7,893 nucleotides of DNA from Chitinophagales bacterium. GTDB taxonomy: Bacteria > Bacteroidota > Bacteroidia > Chitinophagales > UBA2359. Position numbers and translations under genes: made by a program. Below the pieces are notes generated by a model. That model saw only the letters and a list, made by a program, of their open reading frames with translations, did not search any database and was not told where the DNA came from. Positions 1-6,281 of this stretch are shown one piece after another; the first letter of the stretch is position 1, and each line of letters begins with the position of its first letter. The stretch spans positions 2,864 to 10,756 of the forward strand of contig JAHDIA010000152.1 in assembly GCA_020631035.1 (NCBI GenBank). The letters are read 5' to 3'.

Positions 1-1925
1 TGTAAAAACATATAAGTGATAATTTGATGAGGCATAAAATATTCTGAACGAACAAAATAAATATTTTCTAGATTTATTTGACTAATATAATTGTGGCTAA
101 TGTGATAGAGATGCTCATTGCCTTTTATTAAATATTCGTTGTACCAAGTCCTGGATTCTTCTACAAAAGTAAATTCTCCCGAAAGGCTCATTTTGTATAG
201 TCCAGATTTAGGAGTTTCCTTTGTACTCTCCAAAATCAGATAGCAATTGCCATTGTGAAATACAGGAATGGTATAGCCTGTTGATTTCAAAGTATCCTCT
301 TCTTGGTCTAAATAAATTTGCTTTTCTCCTGTGATTAAATTTAGTTTAACCAATTGAAAAATATCTCTTTTCTTTTCATTGAAATACCACAAATCATCTT
401 GATAAATGGTACAAACCAATTTGTTCAAAGGAAAGCCACCTGACAACCCAATTAGGTATTTATTGATCTGGTAGTTTTTTTCAACAGCAATTTCTCGCTC
501 AACATTTCCCGTTTCGGGATTGACAAATTTTATCTTTTGCTGCTTTTTCCCTTCTGTACAAATAAGCAATAATTGATCTTTCCAAATAAATTTATCCTGC
601 ACTTTTACTTTGTTCTTCCAGATGGTTTTTCCATTTGTTTTGTCTAGGGCATAAAGTGTGGTATTGGAATGACACAAAATTTTTCCCTTGTGTGCTAAAA
701 ACGCACTGGCTCCAATTTTTTGTTTCCAGATGGATTCTCTACTAATGGGATCACAAGCCTGAATGTATTTGTCCTGTTTCCAATTTTCATCTATTTCGCT
801 TTCAAAACGAGCAATGAGCATACCATCTAGGTAGATAGGTTGGTGCAATCTGTCACTGTTGTCCCAGCTTTCCCAAAGTATTTTCCCATTGCTTGCATCA
901 ATACAAACATTGACACCATATTCCACATCTCCTACAAAAATTAAATTTTCAAAAATATGCAATTCGTGGTGGCTGATGAACTTCCCTTGAAATACAGGAA
1001 AATTCCCCAACACCTCAAAGTTCGGAATATCCTTTGTATGATCGCCAACTAAATTTAATGGTTCCCATTGAAAAGGAAGATCCGTACGATGTTTAAGTAT
1101 TTTGCCAACAATGTTTATTTCATTGGAAACTGCCTTTATTACTTGTTGTTTTGTTGGTCTTTGTTCTAGCTTATTTGCATTTTCTCTCTTGTCCTTTTGC
1201 TCTTTAATAAATGCTTCAAGTCTGCTATGATTACCCTCTATTTCTAGGGTTTCGAATACTGTATAAATAGGCTCCGTACAATCTTCATACTCATTGTTTT
1301 CTATTTCTTTTTGTAGCGCACTTAACAGTTTTTCTTGCATTTCAGTATCCTCACTTAAATTGATGCTATCACCCAATTCTTTGGCTTGGTACAATCCATG
1401 TTGCCCTGGCAAAATTGAGCGTGCAATCAATAGGCTCATTGCTTCTTCTGTTCCAGCCCATTTTTGAAAAACCATTTCGATGTATTCTCCCTGTTCTGTT
1501 TCGTGGTCAAGATCATCTATTCTAAGGAAGTCTACTAGGTAGTGAATGTATTTTTTATCATACTTGGCAAGGGCAGAAATTTCGACCAAACCTACTACTG
1601 TATCATCAAAGGCAATGGTTGATTCTTGTTCTAGGAGAAACTCCGCATACTCAACAAAATTGGTTTGACATTCAGGATACCGATTGAGTATTTCATCATA
1701 GGGTGCTTCAATTGAATGGTATTGGGTCTCTTCTTGTTCTACAAACTCCAAACAGACATTGGTATAATCTATGTGTTCACCACTTTCTATCAATTGAATT
1801 AAATAGGTGAACATTTCTTCTATCATATATTTGGTATATTCCTTGTCTTCCAATTTGACAAGTATTGTAGGACCGTAAAGATCTGCTTTGTTTTCTTTTG
1901 TTAAAAATATTGGATTCTTGTTCAT
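1..1925 (-). CDS. PQQ-like beta-propeller repeat protein, 3' end beyond window
   Basis: The minus-strand frame is open from an ATG at 1925 to the left edge, giving 641 codons without a stop; the C-terminus is missing. Residues from about 300 onward carry the PQQ-type propeller signature, a strand, a turn with D/N and G, and a Trp: DASNGKILWE (Trp351), CDPISRESIWK (Trp400), ALDKTNGKTIWK (Trp436), then the weaker VNPETGNVEREI near residue 470. These repeats are related to BamB and quinoprotein dehydrogenases, but no quinone-site residues can be assigned, so an enzyme activity should not be assumed. Residues 1-300 are acidic and probably helical (for example EEMFTYLIQLIES) and match no family I recognise. 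There is no signal peptide, which suggests a cytoplasmic protein. The GC-rich repeat block lies just upstream. The propeller call is fairly secure; the role is unknown. Confidence 0.8.
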   Translation of the reverse strand, partial: MNKNPIFLTKENKADLYGPTILVKLEDKEYTKYMIEEMFTYLIQLIESGEHIDYTNVCLEFVEQEETQYHSIEAPYDEILNRYPECQTNFVEYAEFLLEQESTIAFDDTVVGLVEISALAKYDKKYIHYLVDFLRIDDLDHETEQGEYIEMVFQKWAGTEEAMSLLIARSILPGQHGLYQAKELGDSINLSEDTEMQEKLLSALQKEIENNEYEDCTEPIYTVFETLEIEGNHSRLEAFIKEQKDKRENANKLEQRPTKQQVIKAVSNEINIVGKILKHRTDLPFQWEPLNLVGDHTKDIPNFEVLGNFPVFQGKFISHHELHIFENLIFVGDVEYGVNVCIDASNGKILWESWDNSDRLHQPIYLDGMLIARFESEIDENWKQDKYIQACDPISRESIWKQKIGASAFLAHKGKILCHSNTTLYALDKTNGKTIWKNKVKVQDKFIWKDQLLLICTEGKKQQKIKFVNPETGNVEREIAVEKNYQINKYLIGLSGGFPLNKLVCTIYQDDLWYFNEKKRDIFQLVKLNLITGEKQIYLDQEEDTLKSTGYTIPVFHNGNCYLILESTKETPKSGLYKMSLSGEFTFVEESRTWYNEYLIKGNEHLYHISHNYISQINLENIYFVRSEYFMPHQIITYMFL

Positions 1926-1960
1926 ATTGGGGTATTTGTCTTGTTTGATAAATTCTTGCG

Positions 1961-2052
1961 TGAGGCATGCGGAAAGTGCGACTGCAAGGAGCAGCCCACA
2001 GGGCCGAAGCGAATGCGGAGCTTGGAGAACGCCGACCCGCAGGGGCACGCCC
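1961..2052. repeat. GC-rich hairpin-rich block, probable dispersed intergenic repeat
   Basis: This block has 62 G or C in 92 bases, whereas the following 14 bases (2053-2066) are all A or T. It contains compact inverted repeats: CTGC/GCAG at 1982-1985 and 1991-1994, GCCC-ACA-GGGC at 1994-2004, CCC-GCA-GGG at 2036-2044, and GGGC-AC-GCCC at 2043-2052. The last begins 14 bases after the yjjX stop, so on the minus strand it could act as a 3'-end hairpin for yjjX. Short GC-rich elements starting with a GGGCGTGCCC-like palindrome are common between genes in Bacteroidota; assignment to that class is from memory. I see no good coding frame in it. Confidence 0.55.
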
Positions 2053-2066
2053 AAATAAAAATTAAA

Positions 2067-2597
2067 TCAATACAAATCTTTATTTATAAAAGGAATTAAG
2101 GCTAATACGACTGCTTGTCTATAGAGTTCAGTTCTATCCATTGCATTGCCCGTCAACAGTCCAACGGCTCCATTTTTTTGCTTGGAGTTGCTCGCCCCAA
2201 AAACAATGTCATCGGCATCGCCCAGCTCATAACCTTGGTGGACGAGTTCGGACACTTTTTGAGGAAGCATAAAGGTATTGGTCTTGGATTGTCCTTGTTT
2301 TTCCTTGGACTGTACGACTACCCAAGCAAAAGATTCCATACCATGTGATGTAGCTTCGATACCACCTTCGATGCCTACCCAAAATGTTGCATTGGGATAT
2401 TCTTGTTTTGCATTTGTTGCTCGGTTGATGGCTCCTTGCAAAGTTTCGGCATTGCTCATTGGCTGCTCCCTTACATTGGAGGGAACCGAAACACCCTCGT
2501 AATTGTAATGAGTATTGGGAAACATTTCCTTAAAAGCAAGAGAGACAGCATTGATTTTGACTGGATTTTTGGACGCAATGATGATATTTGAATTCAT
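2067..2597 (-). CDS. yjjX: Inosine/xanthosine triphosphatase, YjjX family (non-canonical purine NTP phosphatase)
   Basis: The 176-residue product matches the YjjX/NTPase family over its whole length (the E. coli protein is about 170 residues). Family enzymes hydrolyse ITP and XTP to the diphosphates, keeping deaminated purines out of RNA and DNA. Visible hallmarks are the N-terminal phosphate-binding ASKNPVKI (residues 8-15), VSVPSNVREQPMSNAETLQGA (36-56, compare VPEQPFGSEETRAGA in E. coli), the FWVGIEGGIE core (72-81), and a C-terminal NGAVGLLTG...TELYRQAVVLAL...PF stretch. The start is the first ATG and fits the family N-terminus. The protein is cytoplasmic. It is divergent from the lipoprotein gene at 2642, with only 44 bp between their starts. 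The stop is followed by an all-A/T stretch and then the GC-rich hairpin block, a likely transcript end. Confidence 0.93.
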   Translation of the reverse strand: MNSNIIIASKNPVKINAVSLAFKEMFPNTHYNYEGVSVPSNVREQPMSNAETLQGAINRATNAKQEYPNATFWVGIEGGIEATSHGMESFAWVVVQSKEKQGQSKTNTFMLPQKVSELVHQGYELGDADDIVFGASNSKQKNGAVGLLTGNAMDRTELYRQAVVLALIPFINKDLY

Positions 2598-2641
2598 TTT
2601 GTAACTTTATATTAATTTACACCACAAACGTAATACATAGG

Positions 2642-2854
2642 ATGAAAACATTACAATTTTATTCACTGTTTTTATTGTGTTTGATGACTGCTTGTACCAG
2701 CAGTTCTCCCGACACAAGACCCAAGAGCGAAATAAGTACTCAAGCGGAATCATTGAAAAAGCGCAATGGTTTGACTTACATTCCCCAAGAGCAAATTTTG
2801 GAGCGTGCCAAGCAGGGCAAATTTAATTATATTAACACTCCAATTCCGATTTAA
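2642..2854 (+). CDS. Lipoprotein N-terminal fragment of the DUF6624-type gene
   Basis: This 70-residue frame starts at ATG 2642, which places a classic lipoprotein signal at the very N-terminus: K2, a hydrophobic core FYSLFLLCL, and lipobox LMTA-C with the acylated Cys at residue 18, then a Ser/Thr/Pro-rich linker. An in-frame ATG at 2588 would add 18 residues before the signal and overlap the start of yjjX, so it is unlikely. The last six residues (NTPIPI) are out of frame with the family and are probably a frameshift tail. The TAA at 2852 overlaps the next ATG (TAATG), so a ribosome could re-initiate and make the downstream fragment. Confidence 0.6.
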   Translation: MKTLQFYSLFLLCLMTACTSSSPDTRPKSEISTQAESLKKRNGLTYIPQEQILERAKQGKFNYINTPIPI

Positions 2855-3144
2855 TGGCGTATTTTTACACCGATTTGAAAAAATACGAGCAAACTGGCAA
2901 ACTGAGTTCTAGTTCGATTGCCTTGATGGAAGACAGACTTTTGCTAAACAATGGTTACCAACAGATATATGGCAGTCAAATAGTTAATGAACAATTACAC
3001 AATCTGTATGATCCAGAAAATGTAAATGAGCGAAGGGCTAAAATGGACTTGGGCCCCATAGAGGACTATATAGAACATTTTGGCTTGGATTTTGAAACAG
3101 AATTAAAACGCTTGCAGGCAGAAGCTGCAAAAACAACAGACTAA
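2854..3144 (+). CDS. DUF6624-type domain, C-terminal fragment
   Basis: This 96-residue frame carries the most conserved part of DUF6624-type proteins: YFYTDLKKYEQTGKL (residues 3-17), the MEDRLLLNNGYQQIYGSQ segment (about 25-42), and LYDPENVNERRAKMDLGP (about 51-68), where D-x-x-x-V-N-x-R-R is typical. It has no export signal of its own. The codons immediately before this ATG in the same frame (HSNSDL) also look like family sequence, so the ATG is probably an internal Met of the original protein rather than a native start. The family assignment is from memory of its motifs. Confidence 0.65.
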   Translation: MAYFYTDLKKYEQTGKLSSSSIALMEDRLLLNNGYQQIYGSQIVNEQLHNLYDPENVNERRAKMDLGPIEDYIEHFGLDFETELKRLQAEAAKTTD

Positions 3145-3169
3145 GACTAAATACCTTAAATCCATACAA

Positions 3170-3691
3170 TTGATTCAAGATTTATTACAAAAGTTAAAAG
3201 ACAATAAATACAAGGACTTGAAGGGCAAACTTCATTGTGAGCTACCCTTGACCAAGGATGTGTTGAACTTTTTTTTGCAAGATGTGGTGGACAAGAACAA
3301 GATGCTCGACCAATTAGAGTTGATCGACATCAAGGAGGATTACCAAACCATTAAAGTTTCTTTGGAAGCCATTAAGGTGGGCCCCAAAGAGTTTGAGTTG
3401 GTAGATCGTTTGATTAAGTTTCAGGTATTGGATGGTTTGAAACCACCAGACTTTATGCTTGAGTTCAAGGTATTGGATGGTATTGGCTTTTTTGAGAACA
3501 AGCTCTTAGAGGTCCTCATCAAAAAAATTGTTGGAGTCGATGGCTTGGAGTATGACGACAAAGTTCTGTCTATCAACCACGCCAAATTGACCAAGATTTC
3601 GGAGCATGCTGCATTGACCAAAAAGATGAAAAATGTGAGCTTGACCAGCAAAGATGGGAAAGTGATGTATGTATTTGATGTGAAATTTTAA
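3170..3691 (+). CDS. Hypothetical protein, TTG start, beta-rich with repeated F(K/Q)VLDG motif
   Basis: I do not recognise this 173-residue protein. It starts with TTG; the first in-frame ATG is at residue 45, well inside conserved-looking sequence, and no ATG occurs upstream before the preceding gene. It has no signal peptide or membrane helix. After an N-terminal helix (residues 2-12), it alternates hydrophobic and charged residues as in amphipathic beta-strands, for example LELIDI (49-54), TIKVSLEAIKV (60-70) and VMYVFDVKF (165-173). The motif FQVLDG (84-89) recurs as FKVLDG (99-104); the DNA repeats a 14-base stretch at 3423-3436 and 3468-3481. The layout vaguely recalls lipid-binding DUF2993/AsmA-like folds, but that is weak. 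It is followed after 25 bp by another small gene with a similar N-terminal pattern, so the two may work together. Confidence 0.75.
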   Translation: MIQDLLQKLKDNKYKDLKGKLHCELPLTKDVLNFFLQDVVDKNKMLDQLELIDIKEDYQTIKVSLEAIKVGPKEFELVDRLIKFQVLDGLKPPDFMLEFKVLDGIGFFENKLLEVLIKKIVGVDGLEYDDKVLSINHAKLTKISEHAALTKKMKNVSLTSKDGKVMYVFDVKF

Positions 3692-3716
3692 ATTAATAAC
3701 ATTACAAAGGTTCAAA

Positions 3717-4025
3717 ATGAAAAAAATAATAGACTTTTTATTTGCCAATAATTTGGAAAACTTAGACGAGTTCAAAATCAATGGGGAAATCAGTCTCAAG
3801 AAAGAATTAGTAATTGAAGCAATGGTTGAGGCGTACAAATATCAAAAAGAAAGCAAGAGTGCCAAGAGTAAAACCAGCAAATCTAAAGGTCCAGAGGTAG
3901 AATTGAGCGAAGAAGCTTACAAAGCCCTTATTGAAAACATAGAAGTCGAAGAATTGAACTTGGCTGCCAATAAGGAAAAAGTTTCGGTACGCTTTAACAT
4001 CAAGAAGGGAGAAACCGAAGAATAA
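3717..4025 (+). CDS. Hypothetical small protein with Lys/Ser-rich linker, possible partner of the preceding gene
   Basis: This is a 102-residue protein of unknown function, starting at ATG after an A-rich leader. Three parts can be seen: residues 1-43 with a helix (KKIIDFLFANNLENL), a strand (FKINGEISLKKE) and a second helix; a low-complexity linker at 44-60 rich in Lys and Ser (KESKSAKSKTSKSKG); and residues 61-102 with a helix (SEEAYKALIENI) and two strands (EELNLAAN, KVSVRFNIKKG). The helix, then K-x-x-G-E-I-S-L-K-K-E strand/helix, then EL-x-L...VSVRF pattern resembles residues 4-70 of the preceding protein (KLHCELPLTKDV, LELIDI, TIKVSLEAI) with an inserted linker. There is no export signal. 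It is probably cotranscribed with the preceding gene. It is followed by 148 bp without a gene. Confidence 0.75.
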   Translation: MKKIIDFLFANNLENLDEFKINGEISLKKELVIEAMVEAYKYQKESKSAKSKTSKSKGPEVELSEEAYKALIENIEVEELNLAANKEKVSVRFNIKKGETEE

Positions 4026-4056
4026 ATTGTTCAAGAACTGAAAAAAACATATCTTC

Positions 4057-4070
4057 GCATTTAGAAATGC
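4057..4070 (+). terminator. Weak hairpin, possible end of the 2642-4025 transcript
   Basis: GCATTT-AG-AAATGC is an exact inverted repeat of six bases per arm with a two-base centre, 31 bp after the stop at 4025. It has little G+C and is followed by TTAGTTTA rather than a long T run, so it is at best a weak intrinsic terminator. Confidence 0.25.
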
Positions 4071-4113
4071 TTAGTTTACATTTCTTTAATCAATTGTGGT
4101 GGAACATATATTG

Positions 4114-4135
4114 TACAGTAATACCTACTACTGTA
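4114..4135. promoter_or_regulatory. Inverted repeat TACAGTA-N8-TACTGTA, candidate operator
   Basis: Two exact seven-base arms (4114-4120 and 4129-4135) are separated by eight bases, with centres 15 bp apart, the geometry of a dimeric repressor or activator site. The repeat lies 38 bp before the ATG of the SseB-family gene, the first of a three-gene operon. A TAttTTTA box at 4147-4154 weakly resembles the Bacteroidota -7 element (TAnnTTTG), which would put the repeat in the -33 region, but no good TTTG box is found. The regulator is unknown, and such short arms can arise by chance in A+T-rich DNA. Confidence 0.3.
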
Positions 4136-4173
4136 TGATTTAATCGTATTTTTAAATCAAACCTATATTAGAC

Positions 4174-4947
4174 ATGAGTTCACTCAATGGAAATGGGGCA
4201 TTGCATACCCAACCTGATAACACAAATCTGTGTGCCTATTTAGAAGCTTGGAAAACAGACAAAACACCTGACAATTATATGAAAATCCTCAATGAATTGG
4301 TAACAGGCAATTGCTTGTTGATGTTGCCTTCTATCAATGAGGAAGACCCCAATTCGGATTGGCACGAAGAAAAGAAAGCCGACTCTCTACAATTGACATC
4401 TGTATTCGAGATAGACGGATTGAAAATTTTAGGTGCTTTTTCCAATGAACAAGATATGCTCAATTGGGCAAAAAAATCAACCCCTTATACGGCACTAAAG
4501 GCGAAAGATGTTTTGGATTTTTGCGAAAAAAACAATCTAGACAAAATTATCATCGACAATCATTTTGTGATAGAACGCAATACCGAAAATGTCCAACAGC
4601 AAACCATCAAAGGTGGGCAAGAGGTCATCGTCTGGCAACCGCGTGTTCCCATTGGCGGCACATTGTTGGAAAAGCTGGTTAGCAATTTTAAAACAGTCAG
4701 CACCATCGAGGAAGTACATCATTTTGGAATGACCAGAGGCGACGAACACATTTACATTTTGGCGTTTAAAATGAGTGTGTACAACGACAATTCTAGAACT
4801 GCCTGTGTCAATGCCATTCAAAACTCCATCGAAGATGAGACACTTGATTTTCCATTAGAGATGCTTTTCTTAGACAACGAAACTTGGGAGAAAACAGTAG
4901 TGGATATGAATGGTGAAGCATTGATTTATCCAAAGGAAGAAAGCTAA
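4174..4947 (+). CDS. SseB family protein (SseB N-terminal and C-terminal domains)
   Basis: The 257-residue product has the two-part layout of E. coli SseB (enhanced serine sensitivity protein). Residues about 18-135 resemble the SseB N-domain: a leading helix and NCLLMLPS (46-53), a strand pair TSVFEIDGLKILGAFSNEQD (75-94), then MLNWAKKSTPYTALKAKDVLDFC and LDKIIIDN, equivalent to the typical 'Ft...l..w......v.....ll' and 'NPG' region. Residues about 150-250 resemble the C-domain, with VHHFGMTRGDEHIYILAFKM, a long helix and LEMLFLDNETWEKTV. The biochemical role is not established; the family is cytoplasmic and often linked to secretion or housekeeping loci. There is no signal peptide. It is the first gene of an operon, with one base between its stop and the CinA-family start. 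Confidence 0.72.
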   Translation: MSSLNGNGALHTQPDNTNLCAYLEAWKTDKTPDNYMKILNELVTGNCLLMLPSINEEDPNSDWHEEKKADSLQLTSVFEIDGLKILGAFSNEQDMLNWAKKSTPYTALKAKDVLDFCEKNNLDKIIIDNHFVIERNTENVQQQTIKGGQEVIVWQPRVPIGGTLLEKLVSNFKTVSTIEEVHHFGMTRGDEHIYILAFKMSVYNDNSRTACVNAIQNSIEDETLDFPLEMLFLDNETWEKTVVDMNGEALIYPKEES

Positions 4948-4948
4948 A

Positions 4949-5449
4949 ATGGATTCCAATCAACTCATCAAATTAAAAGAATATATGGTTGCTCACCAAT
5001 TGAGTTTGGCAGTTGCCGAAAGTTTGACCTGTGGCTTGATTCAAGCAGAAATTGGCAAAATTTCGGGAGCATCCAAATTCTTTTTGGGTGGCGCAACGAC
5101 CTACAGTATTCCCTCTAAGGTTGATATGCTTGGTGTAGACAAGGTTCATGCTGAATCAGTCAATGCCGTTTCGTCTAGAGTGGCATCTGAAATGGCTTCG
5201 GGTGTACGCCATTTATTTGGGGCAAGTATTGGTTTGTCTACCACAGGCTATGCCGAAGCTTATCCCGAAGAGAACATAGAGACTCCAATGGCATTTATTG
5301 GGCTACACATATTGACACCCACCAATATCAAAAGTTCCTTTAAAAAAGTAGTAGATGACAAAAGTCGAGACCGTACTCAAATGCGGGAATTTGTCAGGGA
5401 TGAGGCTTTGCAATTTTTGATGGAGCAGTTGAATATTACAGAGATTTGA
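4949..5449 (+). CDS. CinA family protein (stand-alone CinA C-terminal / PncC-like domain)
   Basis: This 166-residue protein is a single CinA C-terminal domain, the fold of nicotinamide-nucleotide amidohydrolase PncC, which deamidates NMN in pyridine nucleotide recycling. It shows AESLTCGLIQAEIG (23-36; usual form AESCTGG), the GASKFFLGGATTYSIPSKVDMLGV block (40-63; usual form FxGGxVtYsxxxKxxLLGV), and an Ala/Ser/Val helix (VSSRVASEMASGVRHLFGAS). The later glycine-rich loop, normally TGIAGPGGG, is TGYAEAYPEE here (residues 99-108), so the substrate pocket may differ. I recall a TGYAE-type CinA branch in Bacteroidota, but NMN deamidase activity is unproven. It lacks the MoaB-like N-domain of full CinA. 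It starts one base after the SseB-family stop and its TGA overlaps the truA start. Confidence 0.88.
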   Translation: MDSNQLIKLKEYMVAHQLSLAVAESLTCGLIQAEIGKISGASKFFLGGATTYSIPSKVDMLGVDKVHAESVNAVSSRVASEMASGVRHLFGASIGLSTTGYAEAYPEENIETPMAFIGLHILTPTNIKSSFKKVVDDKSRDRTQMREFVRDEALQFLMEQLNITEI

Positions 5450-6240
5450 AATCAAGCTCTTCAAAAACATTGCGCTACTTTCTACACATAGGATACAAAG
5501 GCACAAAATATCGGGGCTGGCAACGACAGCCCAAAGTGATGAGTGTACAAGAAGTCTTAGAAAGTAAAATTGCTGCAATGTTGAAACGAGAATGCATCAT
5601 TTTTGGCTGTGGGCGAACAGATGCAGGAGTACACGCTAGTCAATATTTTGCCCATTTGGACATTCCAGAACAATTGGATTTTGATTTCGTTTTTCGCCTC
5701 AATAAAATGCTGCCCAATGATGTGGTTCTATTTGAGATGATACCCGTTGAGCAAGGCCAACACGCCCGTTACGATGCGACCGCTCGAAGCTATGATTATT
5801 TTATCCATCGTTCTCCCCATCCCTTTTTAGATGAATTTAGCTCTCTTTACGAAATCGACCATTTGGATTTGACAGTAATGCAAAAAGCCTGTACCTTACT
5901 CCCCCAATACGAAGATTACCGTGCCTTGTGCAAAGCACCCGACAAACACAATCATACCCGCTGTAATATAATGAAAACACAATTGTATGTCAATGATTCC
6001 GAAGAGCGTTTGCGTTTTCACATCACCGCCAACCGTTTTTTGAAAGGGATGATTCGAATTTTGGTCAATCGTTTATTGGAACTTGGGACAGGAAAAATCA
6101 GTTTGGATTATTTTGAACATTTGTTAAAAACACAACAAGCCAATGAAGTCGTCAAATTGGCGTATCCACAAGGATTGTTTTTATCAAAAATTGTATATCC
6201 CTATTTGGACATTCCCAATAAAATGAAATATGATTTTTAA
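5446..6240 (+). CDS. truA: tRNA pseudouridine synthase A (TTG start)
   Basis: TruA converts uridines 38-40 in the anticodon arm of many tRNAs to pseudouridine. The 264-residue length is normal. Key motifs are YKGTKYRGWQRQP (17-29), SVQEVLE (33-39), the catalytic GCGRTDAGVHA (54-64) with the nucleophile Asp59, FRLNKMLPNDV (near 83-93), HARYDATARSYDYFI (106-120), and the C-terminal FLKGMIRILVNRLLELGTGKIS, where the usual VG is VN. The start is TTG at 5446, which overlaps the TGA of the CinA-family gene by four bases (TTGA), a layout suited to translational coupling. The frame offers no ATG before the conserved N-terminal strand. It is the last gene of the operon and converges on the minus-strand gene ending at 6489. 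Confidence 0.95.
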   Translation: MKSSSSKTLRYFLHIGYKGTKYRGWQRQPKVMSVQEVLESKIAAMLKRECIIFGCGRTDAGVHASQYFAHLDIPEQLDFDFVFRLNKMLPNDVVLFEMIPVEQGQHARYDATARSYDYFIHRSPHPFLDEFSSLYEIDHLDLTVMQKACTLLPQYEDYRALCKAPDKHNHTRCNIMKTQLYVNDSEERLRFHITANRFLKGMIRILVNRLLELGTGKISLDYFEHLLKTQQANEVVKLAYPQGLFLSKIVYPYLDIPNKMKYDF

Positions 6241-6260
6241 ATCAAAACCATCCCCCGTAG

Positions 6261-6280
6261 AGACGCACGGCCGTGCGTCT
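6261..6280. repeat. Perfect 20-bp GC-rich palindrome
   Basis: AGACGCACGG is followed directly by its exact reverse complement, so a single strand can fold into a long GC-rich stem. The preceding bases (CCCGTAG) and the palindrome match, from memory, a dispersed GTAGAGACGCACGGCCGTGC-type repeat seen between genes in various bacteria, including cyanobacteria and Bacteroidota; the right flank (GAACAG) does not complete the usual CTAC end. It lies 20 bp after the truA stop, so it could also serve as a 3'-end hairpin. There is no T run after it. Confidence 0.7.
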
Positions 6281-6281
6281 G

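Larger units (their letters stand above)
2642..3144 (+). pseudogene. Frameshifted DUF6624-type lipoprotein gene (apparent 1-base deletion near 2834)
   Basis: Two overlapping frames here read as one gene. The first encodes a lipoprotein start and runs KFNYI up to the ATT at 2831-2833. The second frame, from CAC at 2836, reads HSNSDLMAYFYTDLKK and continues through the family signature ALMEDRLLLNNGYQQIYGSQ and ENVNERRAKM to the stop at 3144. Restoring one base at 2834-2835 (ATT-xAA-CAC; CAA is the family-consistent choice) gives IQHS, the motif I expect immediately before the YF...GKL helix in DUF6624-type proteins. The repaired product would be 167 residues, somewhat shorter than relatives I recall of about 200. 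The function of the family is unknown. The break could be a real mutation or an assembly error; the site is not a homopolymer. Confidence 0.72.

Noticed and set aside
1777..1968. 63-codon minus-strand frame overlapping the start of the PQQ-like gene
   Set aside because: It overlaps the N-terminal coding region of the large propeller gene in another frame and has no recognisable protein features.
2587..2620. Possible Bacteroidota promoter for the 2642 gene (TTTG at 2587-2590, TAATTTAC at 2613-2620)
   Set aside because: The spacing is plausible, but the -7 box has two mismatches and the region is A+T-rich, so it is not distinguishable from chance.
2588..2641. Upstream ATG that would extend the lipoprotein by 18 residues
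   Set aside because: It overlaps the start of yjjX and would bury the lipoprotein signal behind extra residues; the ATG at 2642 gives a standard signal sequence.
2831..2856. Programmed -1 frameshift to join the two DUF6624 frames
   Set aside because: I see no slippery X-XXY-YYZ heptamer before the stop at 2852, and the family-like codons at 2836-2853 are already in the second frame beyond its own TAA at 2833, so a simple one-base loss fits better.
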